From Ignavibacteria bacterium (GTDB lineage Bacteria > Bacteroidota > Ignavibacteria > Tepidaquicellales > Tepidaquicellaceae), in assembly GCA_016719565.1 (NCBI GenBank), contig JADJYU010000001.1:868001-932000 (forward strand): a stretch of 64,000 nucleotides of DNA. Direction: 5' to 3'. Every line of letters begins with the position of its first letter. Position 1 is the stretch's first letter. Positions 37,027-47,186 of this stretch are shown piece after piece. The notes beneath the pieces are model-generated. The model was not told the origin of the DNA. It saw nothing but the letters and a program-made list of their open reading frames with translations, and did not search any database. The position numbers and the translations under genes are program-made.

Positions 37027-38784
37027 TTATTCTTTAAATGCTTCTATTAATATTGCAGAGTTAATCTTAACCGGATACTTGGTCTTTAAGTTCTCTACAT
37101 ATTGAATTTCCATTTCCTTAAACTTTTCCTGCTGAATCAAATTCGATATTTCAGACTTAACATCTTCGAAAGCCCTGTATTTGACTTCATTGCTGTCTGT
37201 ATAACTATACTTATCTTTATTCCTGTCATAATAGCCCTGCAGATCTTCCGGATTAATTTTTATTTTTCTCCAGAGCTCTTCCTGATCTACTTTGAAGCTG
37301 AGAAGGCCGTTCTCATATTCCGTAAGCTGCGCTATATACTCAGGGTCTTTTTCAATATTTTCCTTTATCGCCATTTTATACAGCAAAGGCATTTCACCTG
37401 CGCCATTTATTACTTTTTTAAGAGTTTCTGCGTTTGCAATACTCGTCATCGCGTCCCTGTTCTTTCCCAGATATTCAATCATGTTATTTACTTTTATGTC
37501 ACCGCCGGAGTAAGTGGCTATAACTATTTCTCTTTCTTCCGGAGTGAACATTGTATCAAGGTTGAAACTGGTTAGTGTTTTGGTACTGTCAAATTTGTTA
37601 GTTAAAAAATTCAGTCCTTGATCTTTGATCTCAAACTTAAAATCCTTTACAAGTTTATCTACATATTTCATATATTCGGTTTTGAAAGAAGGTCCTTTTT
37701 TATAGTCTCCTTTAAGAGTTTCCTTCTGCTTTTCAAATGAAGCGTATGGTTTAATTTCCGTTACTTTAATTATATGCCAGCCGTAAGGTGTTTTTACAAG
37801 ATCAGAGACTTCGCCTACTTTAAGAGTAAATGCGACACTGTCAAAAGGCTGAATCATTCTTCTTCTGTCAAAAAAACCAAGATCACCGCCCTTCGGAGCT
37901 GAGCCCGGATCCTGAGATACTTCTGTTGCAACTTTTCCGAAATCCTCACCGCTTTTTATTCTCTCAAGCGTTTCTTTAGCTTTATTATATGTACCAATTG
38001 AATCAATTGTATTTCCGAGACTGTCCTTTTGATCCTGTATCAGAATATGTGAAGCTTTAATTCCGTCGCTTCTTTTCTTCTTGTCTGTAAGTTTTACAAT
38101 ATGAAGACCGAAATTTGTTCTGATAGGCTCTTTTGTATATTCGCCTACTTTAAGTTTATAAAGCGCATCTTCAAACTCCGGAACTGTCATACCTGCCGTA
38201 AAATAGTACAGATCTCCGCCGTTTTGCTTGGCTGAATTATCACTTGAATATTCTGCTGCAAGTGTTGAAAATTCTACACCGTCCTTTAATTTTGTTATAA
38301 CTTCATTTGCCTTTGCATATCCTTCAATTGAATCCGCCGGCAGCATATTCTGCTGCGGGAGAGTTATTAAAATATGTGACGCTCTGACCTCATATTCTTT
38401 TTTATCATAAAGATCTTTTATTTTCGGCTCGACAATTTCCTTGTCGATCAGGAATGATGTAAGAAAGTTTTCTTTATACTGTTTCAGATCATTTTGAATG
38501 TCATCGGAACTCAAAAGTCCTCTTTCTCTTGCATCCTTTACTTTTAATCTGTATTTGATAAGCAGCTCGAGAAATTCCGATCTCTTTTCCATATTGGAAT
38601 TTCTGGCTGAATCTATATTATTAACGGTCTTCATGTACTGATTTTCAAAATCCTCAAGGTAAACTTTCTCATCTCCGATTTCAGCCACCACCTGCTTTTT
38701 TTTGGATGAACAGGCAATAATCACTGTCATTGAGATTAAGATCAGAAATGAAATAAATTTGAGATAATTTTTTTTGTTTTGCAT
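37027..38784 (-). CDS. Parvulin-type peptidyl-prolyl isomerase lipoprotein (PpiD/PrsA/SurA-like)
   Basis: A 585-residue lipoprotein. A hydrophobic signal ends in a lipobox (MTVIIACS, Cys at about 25), then a SurA_N-like region (VVAEIGDEKVYLEDFENQY). Two parvulin domains are visible, one around residues 130-235 (EVRASHILITLP, GGDLYYFTAG, TNFGLHIVKL), the second around 245-350 (IKASHILIQDQ, GGDLGFFDRRRMIQPFD, TPYGWHIIKV). A long charged C-terminal region follows. It is the upstream partner of the SurA-like gene. The two together are a plausible outer-membrane-protein folding module for an organism with many surface barrels and T9SS cargo. Confidence 0.9.
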   Translation of the reverse strand: MQNKKNYLKFISFLILISMTVIIACSSKKKQVVAEIGDEKVYLEDFENQYMKTVNNIDSARNSNMEKRSEFLELLIKYRLKVKDARERGLLSSDDIQNDLKQYKENFLTSFLIDKEIVEPKIKDLYDKKEYEVRASHILITLPQQNMLPADSIEGYAKANEVITKLKDGVEFSTLAAEYSSDNSAKQNGGDLYYFTAGMTVPEFEDALYKLKVGEYTKEPIRTNFGLHIVKLTDKKKRSDGIKASHILIQDQKDSLGNTIDSIGTYNKAKETLERIKSGEDFGKVATEVSQDPGSAPKGGDLGFFDRRRMIQPFDSVAFTLKVGEVSDLVKTPYGWHIIKVTEIKPYASFEKQKETLKGDYKKGPSFKTEYMKYVDKLVKDFKFEIKDQGLNFLTNKFDSTKTLTSFNLDTMFTPEEREIVIATYSGGDIKVNNMIEYLGKNRDAMTSIANAETLKKVINGAGEMPLLYKMAIKENIEKDPEYIAQLTEYENGLLSFKVDQEELWRKIKINPEDLQGYYDRNKDKYSYTDSNEVKYRAFEDVKSEISNLIQQEKFKEMEIQYVENLKTKYPVKINSAILIEAFKE

Positions 38785-38992
38785 TTATTATGTTTGCTTA
38801 TTTTTAAAATGAATCGATTAAAATACTTATTTAAGCGCTGAATAAAAAGCCAAGAAACCAGATTGCAGCAGGTTTTAGTAACGCAATATTAAGGGGCTCA
38901 AGTTCTGAACCGTTATTTGTTCGGATTTAATAAATTGAAAATGCAATAATATAGTGTTATTTTGCGCTGTAAATAAATTAAAAAAATTAAAT

Positions 38993-39592
38993 ATGAAAAA
39001 GTTATTACTTTTTAAAAGATTTCTTTTGATAATTGTCTTATTATCACCTGTTGTAATTTCATCATGTTATTATGATTACGGATTAGAAACAGACAATTAT
39101 GACGTAGTAGGTAGTTTTTATAACCCTGACTACAATTTTCAGAATGTTACAAAATATTATTTTCTTGATACAGTAATACACCGCGACGGCGGAACAGTAT
39201 CCAGACAGTATGACAATCTTATTAAATCAACTACGCTAAACAATCTGAATTCACTCGGATGGGTAAGAGTAAGTGATTCTACCGGAGCAGGAGTTGTAAC
39301 AGTCGGAAATTTTGTAACAACGACTTCATATACAGTTTCTGAAAGCGGCGGATGCTGGTATGATTACTGGGGATATTCATGGTGCTATCCTTATTACGGG
39401 AATACTTATGAATACACTACCGGTACTATCGGAGTTGCAATAGCTGATGTTAATGTTCCAAACAGCAGCACCAGTCTTCCGATACAATGGTTAGGAGTAG
39501 CTAACGGACTTGTGGGTTCAGGCGGCAATGTGGAGCAGAGGATCGCAAGCGGAATCAATAAGGCGTTTGATCAGTCACCTTATCTCAGATAA
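38993..39592 (+). CDS. DUF4136 lipoprotein
   Basis: I place the start at the ATG at 38993 (MKKLLLFKRFLLI...), since the 13 codons upstream only add a non-signal leader. The signal sequence ends in a lipobox (VISSC, Cys about residue 26). The remaining 175 residues match the DUF4136 pattern: D.F..Y.F...KYYFLDT in the first third, a Tyr/Trp/Gly-rich central loop (CWYDYWGYSWCYPYYGN), and GTIGVAIADV, the family's strand near the C-terminus. Function unknown. It is followed 48 bp later by an outer-membrane barrel gene. Confidence 0.78.
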   Translation: MKKLLLFKRFLLIIVLLSPVVISSCYYDYGLETDNYDVVGSFYNPDYNFQNVTKYYFLDTVIHRDGGTVSRQYDNLIKSTTLNNLNSLGWVRVSDSTGAGVVTVGNFVTTTSYTVSESGGCWYDYWGYSWCYPYYGNTYEYTTGTIGVAIADVNVPNSSTSLPIQWLGVANGLVGSGGNVEQRIASGINKAFDQSPYLR

Positions 39593-39640
39593 AGAAAAAG
39601 GATATCGAAAAACAATTTTAAAAATAATAAATTTATAATA

Positions 39641-40276
39641 ATGAAAAAACTAATACTTGTTGCTTTAGCCATAATGATAACATTTTCTTTATCAGATTAC
39701 GCAAATTCGCAGACAAGAAAAGGTGGTTATATTTCTTCACTGGAATGGAATTCAACATTTAATATCGGAAGAGCTTCAGACTTTCTGAGCAATCCCGGAT
39801 TATGGGCTGGTACTTTTCAGATCAAGAGCTTTGTTAAAAATAATGTTTCTGTTGGAGTAGAGTTGGGACTTAATGTAATATCAGATGAAGAAGAAAACGG
39901 AACTACAGAATTATCTAACGGAACAATCTCCGGTCCTCAGGCAAGATACCTTAATTACTCTCCCGTCTTTGCAACTGTAGGATACCATTTCAACAAAACA
40001 TTAAGAAGTAAAACAATACCTTACATTCAGGCAAATGTCGGAGCTTATTATATCTGGCAAAGACTGCAGGTCGGAGCTAATTTAATTGATAATGATAACT
40101 GGCACTTCGGATTAAGCCCGGAAGTCGGTGTAATATTTAATCTCGGAAATAATGTCGGTCTTACTATAAACGGCAGATATAATTACGCATTCAGCTCAGG
40201 TGAGCCTTTGGGAAAAGCCGATAATAATGCATATTCATTTTTTAATGCGAACATTGGATTTGCATATCTGAAGTAA
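39641..40276 (+). CDS. Outer-membrane beta-barrel protein
   Basis: A 211-residue protein with a signal peptide ending ANSQ and alternating amphipathic strands (YISSLEWNSTFNIG, VSVGVELGLNVIS, VFATVGYHFN, YIQANVGAYYIW, FGLSPEVGVIFNL, VGLTINGRYNYAF, FNANIGFAYLK). This is the porin/OmpW-like small barrel layout. It ends in Leu-Lys rather than an aromatic, which is unusual for the last strand. It is followed by a strong terminator and is probably co-transcribed with the DUF4136 lipoprotein gene. Confidence 0.8.
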   Translation: MKKLILVALAIMITFSLSDYANSQTRKGGYISSLEWNSTFNIGRASDFLSNPGLWAGTFQIKSFVKNNVSVGVELGLNVISDEEENGTTELSNGTISGPQARYLNYSPVFATVGYHFNKTLRSKTIPYIQANVGAYYIWQRLQVGANLIDNDNWHFGLSPEVGVIFNLGNNVGLTINGRYNYAFSSGEPLGKADNNAYSFFNANIGFAYLK

Positions 40277-40309
40277 TTTCTTTTAGAAAATCTCTTAATT
40301 TTATAAATG

Positions 40310-40341
40310 GACAGCCGGATCAACCGGCTGTCTTTTTTTTT
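40310..40341 (+). terminator. Rho-independent terminator
   Basis: GACAGCCGG (40310-40318) pairs perfectly with CCGGCTGTC (40324-40332) around a 5-nt loop, followed directly by eight T. It closes the DUF4136/barrel unit. Confidence 0.92.
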
Positions 40342-40404
40342 ATTGTTTTATTAACAAAGACTTGAAATTAAATATTCTTAAATATATTTTAGGCAAAATT
40401 TATT

Positions 40405-40803
40405 TTGAGAAATAAAACATATATAACGTTTATTATAAATATACTTATAGGAATAATATTTATTCTTCCGGTATATTCTTTTTCCGGAAATCAATTTGAT
40501 CTGACAATTTCTTCAGTTAATATTTACTCTGCAGAAATTCACACTGATAATTCATTACTCAACAAATCTGATTCTCCTGAAATAACGGTAAATGAAACCT
40601 ACTCTGCAGTTATTCCACTTCAGAATAATTTCAATAAGCATCATATTAATTCAGACAATCATAGATACAGTAAATTTGATTTTAAATGTAATGATCTTCA
40701 TAATTCTCATTTCAGAAATATCAGTTCAGCCTGCGGATCCAACATTTATATAAAGAACATATCGTCTCTTAATTCTCTCCGGACCGTCATAATACTTTGT
40801 TAG
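40405..40803 (+). CDS. Hypothetical secreted protein
   Basis: A 132-codon frame starting at TTG (40405). Residues 1-27 form a good signal peptide (hydrophobic core TFIINILIGIIFILPVYSFS). The rest is short, Asn/Ser/His-rich and without recognisable motif, ending in cysteine. The frame lies alone between a terminator and the TonB-receptor gene. It may be a small exported protein, but the composition is only weakly gene-like. Confidence 0.45.
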   Translation: MRNKTYITFIINILIGIIFILPVYSFSGNQFDLTISSVNIYSAEIHTDNSLLNKSDSPEITVNETYSAVIPLQNNFNKHHINSDNHRYSKFDFKCNDLHNSHFRNISSACGSNIYIKNISSLNSLRTVIILC

Positions 40804-40972
40804 TATTCTGAAAACCCCTTTTCCAATATCTTAAAGAAATACGAAATATAATTATAACTTTTTATTTATGTGAATTGTTTAAAAAAGTATGAGAGCAGTA
40901 TTCATATCATTAAATTTTTATCATTGCCTAAACAAATTCCGAAATTAAACTTTAATACTTAACTAAACTAAG

Positions 40973-43093
40973 ATGAAAAATTTATTAAGATTCTTTTTAA
41001 TTATTTTTTTAGGAACAGCTGCAGTATTGAATGCACAGGACAGTGCGGATACTACTGATTATGAAACGGATGAAATAATTATTTCGGCTACAAGGACAGA
41101 ACAGAAGCTTATTGATATTCCGTTTTCAGTTTCGAGAATAGATTATTCACAGTGGAAGTCATCAAGGAAAATGGGTCTGAATGATGTAATCACAAATGTA
41201 CCCGGTCTTATACTGCAGCCCCGTTACGGAAATCATGATGTAAGAGTATCTATAAGAGGATTCGGTTCAAGATCGAATACAGGGATAAGAGGAGTAAGAA
41301 TATTGCTTGACGGAATTCCTGAATCCGAACCGGACGGACAGACAAGAATTGAAGCGCTCGATTTTACGGCTATAAGCAGGATTGAAGTATCAAAAGGAAA
41401 TTTAAGTTCTCTCTATACAAATGCCCCCGGAGGAGTAATTAATTTTTTTACGGATAAATATTTCCCGACATCATTTGTGATGCTTGATAATGAATTCGGA
41501 GATTATTCTTTAAGAAAAAACGGGATCAAGGTCGGAGTTAACGCCGGTTCACAAAGGTTTATGGCGACTTATAGTTACCAGAATTATCTGGGATACAGAG
41601 AACATAATGAGGAATATCAGACAAGATTTAACTCAATATATGAAGCGGATCTGACGGCGGATTCAAAGTTACTGATAAACGGGTATCTGGTAAAAGGATT
41701 GATAAAACTTCCGGGTTCACTTACTCTGGAACAATATAACACAGATGATCTTCAGGCAAATCCGAGAGATGTCAGCAGAGATTCAAAGCGATTGTCAGAT
41801 AAAGGAAGACTTGGAATTACATACAGCACTTATATTGGTAAAGACAAAAAAAACTTTGTTGAATTTACCGGATACGGTACAATAAAAGAATTTGACAGGA
41901 CGGCGGCAACATACAGGGTGTTTACCAGATGGGGAGTCGGAAGTTCATTCAGATATATAAATAAAACAAAATTCGGAAGCCGGGAAAATGAATTCTCAAT
42001 CGGCGGAGATATGTTTTATCAGGACGGACCGATCTCTGAATTTAATAACATAGGCGGGATCAGAGGAGACGATCTTCTGGCATTGTCCGATGAGACATTA
42101 TCAAATATCGGTTTATATTTTCTTAATCAGATCCCGTTAGTTGTTGGAAAACTGAATTTACTTGTAACAGGCAGATACGATAATGTTATTACATCCAAAA
42201 GTGATCTCATAGCGGGATTCCGTGACACAACCAGAAAATTCAGTAATTTTACGCCAAAGTTTGCTTTGAATTATAAACTGAATCCAAGAATGGCAATTTA
42301 TGGATCTTTCGGATTTGGATTTGACGTTCCGGCAAATAATGAACTGGAAAATTTCCCATTCTCATCAGACGGCGGTTTGAAAGCCATCAACCCTGATCTG
42401 AATCCGCAGAAATCAACAAACTATGAGATCGGGTACAAAGGTGAAATTCCTAACAGAGGCAGTAATGTATTTAAAAATTCCTTTGTAGAACTTACGCTCT
42501 ATGCAACAAAAATAGATGACGCAATTATTCCGTTTACAGTAGACGGTGATGTGTATTTCAGAAATGCAGCAACAGTAAACAGAAAAGGTCTGGAATTTGG
42601 ATTTAATACTGAAGTTGTAAAAGGATTAAAATTCGCAACTTCATATACTTATTCAGATTTTAAATATGACAAATACTCCGCTCTGAATATTGCGGGAAAT
42701 GGATTAGTAAATACTGAGGACTATTCCGGGAATACTGAACCGGCAAATCCTGATCATTACGCTTCCGGTGAACTTCATTATGTGTATGATCTTAAGAATG
42801 AAAGGAATGTATTTATAAAAACGAATGGATTATATGTAGGTAAGATGCAGGTAAATGATAAAAATGTTGATTCGCTTATAACAGCATCCTATTACCTGCA
42901 GGGAGCTCAGATCGGAACAGATCTGACATACGGTAAATTCAGGATACTTGCTTTTGCAGGGTTAAATAATATATTCGATAAAAAATATGTAGCGTTTGTT
43001 CAGATCAATTCTGACAGACAGGAATATTACGAATCAGGGCCAAGGAGAAATTTCTTCAGCGGACTGAACATATCGTATTTATTTAACAGATAA
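40973..43093 (+). CDS. TonB-dependent outer-membrane receptor
   Basis: A 706-residue receptor with signal peptide (ending LNAQ). A TonB-box-like segment and EIIISATRTEQKLIDIPFSVS lead into the plug domain (about 45-155) with the usual NVPGL, VSIRGFGSRSNTGIRGVRILLDGIP and EVSKGN...APGGVINFFT elements. The 22-strand barrel continues with Tyr-rich strands to the C-terminus. The ligand cannot be told: there is no neighbouring siderophore or vitamin gene, although the sequence resembles the FecA-like subgroup. It probably forms a single-gene transcript. Confidence 0.93.
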   Translation: MKNLLRFFLIIFLGTAAVLNAQDSADTTDYETDEIIISATRTEQKLIDIPFSVSRIDYSQWKSSRKMGLNDVITNVPGLILQPRYGNHDVRVSIRGFGSRSNTGIRGVRILLDGIPESEPDGQTRIEALDFTAISRIEVSKGNLSSLYTNAPGGVINFFTDKYFPTSFVMLDNEFGDYSLRKNGIKVGVNAGSQRFMATYSYQNYLGYREHNEEYQTRFNSIYEADLTADSKLLINGYLVKGLIKLPGSLTLEQYNTDDLQANPRDVSRDSKRLSDKGRLGITYSTYIGKDKKNFVEFTGYGTIKEFDRTAATYRVFTRWGVGSSFRYINKTKFGSRENEFSIGGDMFYQDGPISEFNNIGGIRGDDLLALSDETLSNIGLYFLNQIPLVVGKLNLLVTGRYDNVITSKSDLIAGFRDTTRKFSNFTPKFALNYKLNPRMAIYGSFGFGFDVPANNELENFPFSSDGGLKAINPDLNPQKSTNYEIGYKGEIPNRGSNVFKNSFVELTLYATKIDDAIIPFTVDGDVYFRNAATVNRKGLEFGFNTEVVKGLKFATSYTYSDFKYDKYSALNIAGNGLVNTEDYSGNTEPANPDHYASGELHYVYDLKNERNVFIKTNGLYVGKMQVNDKNVDSLITASYYLQGAQIGTDLTYGKFRILAFAGLNNIFDKKYVAFVQINSDRQEYYESGPRRNFFSGLNISYLFNR

Positions 43094-43277
43094 TTTTTCT
43101 CTCTAAAGTTCTTTATATATGCGGAGATTAATCTAATCTGACGGGGATTTATTTTTTCAATAAAAGTTATCCTGGAATTAGATGACAATTAATTTTAATT
43201 ATATTTTTTTTAAAGTATATAATATCAGTTATAATTTGTAAATTTTTGCTACACCATTCTAATCTAACAATATCTTA

Positions 43278-44888
43278 ATGAAGAAAATACTAATGATATT
43301 AATGCTGATCTCATCAGCAGATCTTTACTCTCAGTACCCGAGTTTCAGACTTTACCCGTCTACGAATAATCAGATCGAGCCGTATATTGTGGTTCATCCT
43401 GCAAACCCGAATATAATGTTTGCAAGCGCTTTTACAGTTCGTTTGTCATTCAAAAGCGAAGGAATCTATCTGACGACAGACGGCGGGACGACATGGACAG
43501 GCACTGACACCTGTTTCGGTCAGCCGCTTGCAAATCACGGCGGGGATCCGGGACCGATCATTGACAAGGACGGAAATCTTATCTTAACCCATCAGGGAGG
43601 ATTCATTCTCGGAATGTATTCAAATTATTCAACAAACTTCGGACAGACATGGTCAAATAATCTCCAGATAGCCGGTAACGATCAGGACAAAGGAAGTCCG
43701 GCGACTGACGGAAATCCTTTGAGTCCATATTACGGAAGGACATTTCTTGTGTGGACAAGATTTACGAATCCCTTTCCTATAGCAATTTCATATACTACTA
43801 ATTCCGGAGTTACCTGGACATCACCTGCTCAGATAAATAATTCTTTACCTCAGAGACAATCAACAGGTCCGTCAATGGTGATCGGAAAGGACGGAACAAA
43901 TTATGTTACATGGGGATCCTCTTTACTTACTTCGCCTTTTAATGAAAAAAGTATCGGTCTGGCGAAATCTACTAACGGAGGAATTAACTGGACTGTTAAT
44001 GAAAGTATTTTTGAATGTAACGGAGTAAAGTCATCTTCGCTTTCACCATGGAATGTCCGTGTGAACGGATTTCCCGCAATTGATATAGACAAATCAGGGG
44101 GAGCAAGGGACGGCTGGCTTTATATCGTGACATCTCAGAGAAATTTTCTTCCCGCGGGTTCAGATCCTGATGTGGTATTTCACAGATCGACTGATAACGG
44201 AGTTACATGGTCAGCAGGCGTCCGCGTAAATCAGGACGCGTTCAATAACGGTAAGAACCAGGTATTCCCTGCAATGACGGTGGATAATTTCGGCGGTATA
44301 AACGTGATATATCTTGACAACAGAAATTCACCGGATTCGGCTCAGACATATCTTTCCAGATCGACAGACGGCGGAGAAACCTGGATGGATTACATTGTAA
44401 GCGATCATAAATTTCTTCCCAAAAGTCTTTCAGGTGCAGGCTCGGGAAATCAGGGCGACAATATCGGCATTACGCATACAAACAACAAACTTTTTCCGGT
44501 ATGGAATGATGATGTAACAGGTGTATATCAGATCTGGACAGCTCCGATAGATCTTACGACGATTGGAATTAATCAGATCAGCAATGAAACCCCTGAAGGA
44601 TATTTAATGAGTCAGAATTTCCCCAATCCGTTTAATCCTTCGACGAAAATAAAAATTGAAATCCCTTATGAAAGCAGCCGAGCAGATAAATTCCGGCTTG
44701 CGGTATATGACATTACCGGAAAGGAAATCGCAGTGCTGGTGAATTCAGCATTGACACCGGGTAAATACGAAGTCAGTTTTAACGGATATGATCAAAGCGG
44801 TTATGACCTTCCCGGCGGCGTGTATTTTTATTCGCTGTTTTCAGGTGAAAGGCTTATAGATTCCAAGAAGATGATATTGCTGAAATAA
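43278..44888 (+). CDS. Secreted sialidase-fold (BNR repeat) protein with T9SS sorting domain
   Basis: A 536-residue secreted protein. A signal peptide ends LYSQ, followed by a beta-propeller with Asp-box/BNR motifs: LTTDGGTTWTG, NSGVTWTSP, STNGGINWT, STDNGVTWSAG and STDGGETWMDY. These are characteristic of the sialidase superfamily, but the arginine triad of true sialidases cannot be assigned with confidence, so it may bind rather than cleave glycans. The last 85 residues are a type A sorting domain (NFPNPFNPSTKIKIE, VYDITGKEI, LPGGVYFYSL, KKMILLK). It shares this tail with four complete genes here and one cut by the window edge. Confidence 0.88.
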   Translation: MKKILMILMLISSADLYSQYPSFRLYPSTNNQIEPYIVVHPANPNIMFASAFTVRLSFKSEGIYLTTDGGTTWTGTDTCFGQPLANHGGDPGPIIDKDGNLILTHQGGFILGMYSNYSTNFGQTWSNNLQIAGNDQDKGSPATDGNPLSPYYGRTFLVWTRFTNPFPIAISYTTNSGVTWTSPAQINNSLPQRQSTGPSMVIGKDGTNYVTWGSSLLTSPFNEKSIGLAKSTNGGINWTVNESIFECNGVKSSSLSPWNVRVNGFPAIDIDKSGGARDGWLYIVTSQRNFLPAGSDPDVVFHRSTDNGVTWSAGVRVNQDAFNNGKNQVFPAMTVDNFGGINVIYLDNRNSPDSAQTYLSRSTDGGETWMDYIVSDHKFLPKSLSGAGSGNQGDNIGITHTNNKLFPVWNDDVTGVYQIWTAPIDLTTIGINQISNETPEGYLMSQNFPNPFNPSTKIKIEIPYESSRADKFRLAVYDITGKEIAVLVNSALTPGKYEVSFNGYDQSGYDLPGGVYFYSLFSGERLIDSKKMILLK

Positions 44889-45112
44889 CGACACTCGTCG
44901 CTGTATGATTTGATTTAAAATCACTATAATATATTTAGCAAATGATCTTCGGCGAGTACTCCGGAATTGTATGCGACAGCGGGGCGAAGGTGATTGCGAA
45001 TATTGAGGTCTTAACATTTGCTGATTCTTTATTGTCCAAGTTTGAAATATATTTATATAAAAATATTGGATGGAATAATTTTCAAAGATAGAATGAAATT
45101 AAAAATATTAGA

Positions 45113-46552
45113 ATGCTCCATATGAAACTTAAGATATTAATCTGCATATCAGTTTTGTTTATTTGCTTTGAGTCAGCGAATGCTCAGTCAATAACTTGGG
45201 AAAATACCTATATAAATTCTAATTCTCCATTTAGAAACGGTATAAATGCTTTATGTAAATCGGATTCAGGAAATTTTTTTCTCGCTGGTTACACATTAAT
45301 ACCTTCAAATATAAGTTATTACAAAATATGGGTATTAAAAATAAATTCATACGGTGATACTATCTGGACAAAGACATACGGTAGAAACGGCAGTCAAGCA
45401 ACCACTGTTGTTTCTAACAGTGACGGAGGTTGCACAATTTCCGGCAGAACGGGGGAAGCATTTACAATAAGAATTGATAAAGACGGAAACGTTTTATGGG
45501 AAAAATATTATGGTGGATATGCTGTACAAATTTATAAGATAATTCAGACTTATGATAAAAGTTATTTAGCTTGTGGTACTATTAATCTTCAGGATGGATA
45601 TTTATTTAAAGTTGATTCATTGGGTAATTTCCTATGGGATAAAACCTATTTAAATAACCATATTATTGAATTTAATGATATAATTGAGAAGAACGGTTTC
45701 TATTATATTACTGGTACATTGAGAGAAACATTTCAGGATACATCAGCTGCTATCTTTAAAAAATTAGATGTTAGTGGTAACGAATTATTAAATAAAAGAA
45801 TTAAAATACAAAATAAAATTACTCATGCTAAAAAAGTTTTAATAGAGAATGATAAATTTATTTTAGCCGGTTCTTTATTAAATTCTAGTCTTACAAATGA
45901 GATTTTATTTTTTAATAAAATTGATTCAAACGGAGTATCGGAATATGAGAAAGTTTATACATCGAATTATTCAGAATATTTTTCTGACATGAATATTTTA
46001 AGTAAAAACAGATATATATTGGTATCATCATTAGATACTTCCGATTATCTATTTGGTAAAATTATAATTGCTGACTCAATTGGAAATATTATAAAGTACA
46101 GAATATTTCCTACTTCAAGTTTTATAGTTTTCGAATCATTGCTGACTTTATTAAATGAAGATATTGTAATTGCCGGTTCAGCGGATTTTAATATATCTGA
46201 ATATGATCAAGTGGGGTATGTAGTTAGAACAGATAGTAACTTATTTATAAAAAATGTTGGAATAAATTCTAACAGCATAATTTTACCCGAAAAGTTAAAA
46301 TTGTATCAGAATTATCCAAATCCATTTAATCCTGTCACAAAGATTACATTCAACATTCCAGTATCCGGGAACATTTCTATCAGGGTATATGACATTACCG
46401 GAAAGGTAATAAAGACGCTTGTTAATGAATTCAGAAATGCGGGGACTTACTATACGGAATTCAACGGCACAGATCTTTCGAGCGGGGTATATTATTATAA
46501 AATGGAAACGGGCAATTTTTCCGAAATAAAAAAAATGATCCTGCTGAAATAA
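45113..46552 (+). CDS. Secreted propeller-like repeat protein with T9SS sorting domain
   Basis: A 479-residue secreted protein; the real start may be the second Met (45122), just ahead of the signal peptide ending ANAQ. The body has repeats of the form K-(I/V)-(N/D)-S-x-G-(D/N)-x-x-W-(T/D/E)-K-x-Y, e.g. KINSYGDTIWTKTYG, RIDKDGNVLWEKYYG and KVDSLGNFLWDKTYL, with GYTL or GGCTISG strands between them. This layout is common in T9SS-exported proteins. The sorting domain contains NYPNPFNPVTKITFN, VYDITGKVIKTL and LSSGVYYYKME, ending KKMILLK. The region around 45500-46250 is more AT-rich than its neighbours. Function unknown. Confidence 0.85.
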   Translation: MLHMKLKILICISVLFICFESANAQSITWENTYINSNSPFRNGINALCKSDSGNFFLAGYTLIPSNISYYKIWVLKINSYGDTIWTKTYGRNGSQATTVVSNSDGGCTISGRTGEAFTIRIDKDGNVLWEKYYGGYAVQIYKIIQTYDKSYLACGTINLQDGYLFKVDSLGNFLWDKTYLNNHIIEFNDIIEKNGFYYITGTLRETFQDTSAAIFKKLDVSGNELLNKRIKIQNKITHAKKVLIENDKFILAGSLLNSSLTNEILFFNKIDSNGVSEYEKVYTSNYSEYFSDMNILSKNRYILVSSLDTSDYLFGKIIIADSIGNIIKYRIFPTSSFIVFESLLTLLNEDIVIAGSADFNISEYDQVGYVVRTDSNLFIKNVGINSNSIILPEKLKLYQNYPNPFNPVTKITFNIPVSGNISIRVYDITGKVIKTLVNEFRNAGTYYTEFNGTDLSSGVYYYKMETGNFSEIKKMILLK

Positions 46553-46588
46553 AGACATTCGTTATTTTATAAAGTTAAATATATATTT

Positions 46589-47155
46589 ATGAAAGCATTA
46601 TTTTTATTTTCAGTCTTTAGTTTATCTTTGATTCTTTTATCACCTGATGTTTCACAGTCACAGAGTACGGCGGAATATGTATGCTATCCCTGCGGAAGCG
46701 AATGTGATGAAGTAATATATTTTGGCGAAGGTAAATGCAGGGAATGCAGAATGCCTTTGATAGAAAAAAGCAGAGTTGTATTCAGGAATATTTCACCTTC
46801 AGAATTGCTTTCAAAGTTAAAATTCGAATTAGGATTTATACTTATTGATGTAAGATCCGCTGAAGAGTTTGACGGAGAAGGGAAAGGGCAGCAGTATCTT
46901 CAGGGATATAAGCATTTTAATAATGCGATAAATATACCCAGTGATGAACTTGAAAAAAGAATTTCCGAGATAAAAGATCTTAAGAACAGCGAAATAATAG
47001 TTTACTGTTCACACAATAACAGAAGTCCGTACAGCAGCCAGATACTTACGGATGCCGGCTTTTCGAATGTGACAAATCTTATGGAAGGCATAAAAGCATT
47101 TGCTGATGATTATCTGATAAATTCGGATAAGGGAAGAAAATATTTTGTGAAATAA
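46589..47155 (+). CDS. Exported rhodanese-domain protein with N-terminal Cys-rich metal-site
   Basis: A 188-residue protein with a signal peptide (ending SQSQ). Residues 30-55 hold a four-cysteine cluster: CYPCGSECD...GKCRECRMPL, resembling the heavy-metal binding YHS/HMBD-type zinc ribbons of exported copper proteins. The C-terminal rhodanese domain (about 70-175) carries LIDVRSAEEF, a GYKHFNNAINIP segment, and the active-site Cys in VYCSHNNRS. It may transfer or sense sulphur species in the periplasm, possibly with a copper or zinc partner. It is monocistronic. Confidence 0.82.
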   Translation: MKALFLFSVFSLSLILLSPDVSQSQSTAEYVCYPCGSECDEVIYFGEGKCRECRMPLIEKSRVVFRNISPSELLSKLKFELGFILIDVRSAEEFDGEGKGQQYLQGYKHFNNAINIPSDELEKRISEIKDLKNSEIIVYCSHNNRSPYSSQILTDAGFSNVTNLMEGIKAFADDYLINSDKGRKYFVK

Positions 47156-47186
47156 CTTATGGGAATTTCGCAATCGGTTATAAATA

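Noticed and set aside
40804..40972. Riboswitch (cobalamin type) upstream of the TonB receptor
   Set aside because: The 169-bp leader is AT-rich with no B12-box or conserved GC-rich stems.
44889..45112. Small gene in the 224-bp gap before the repeat protein
   Set aside because: No open frame with a plausible start or composition; no hairpin or RNA signature seen.
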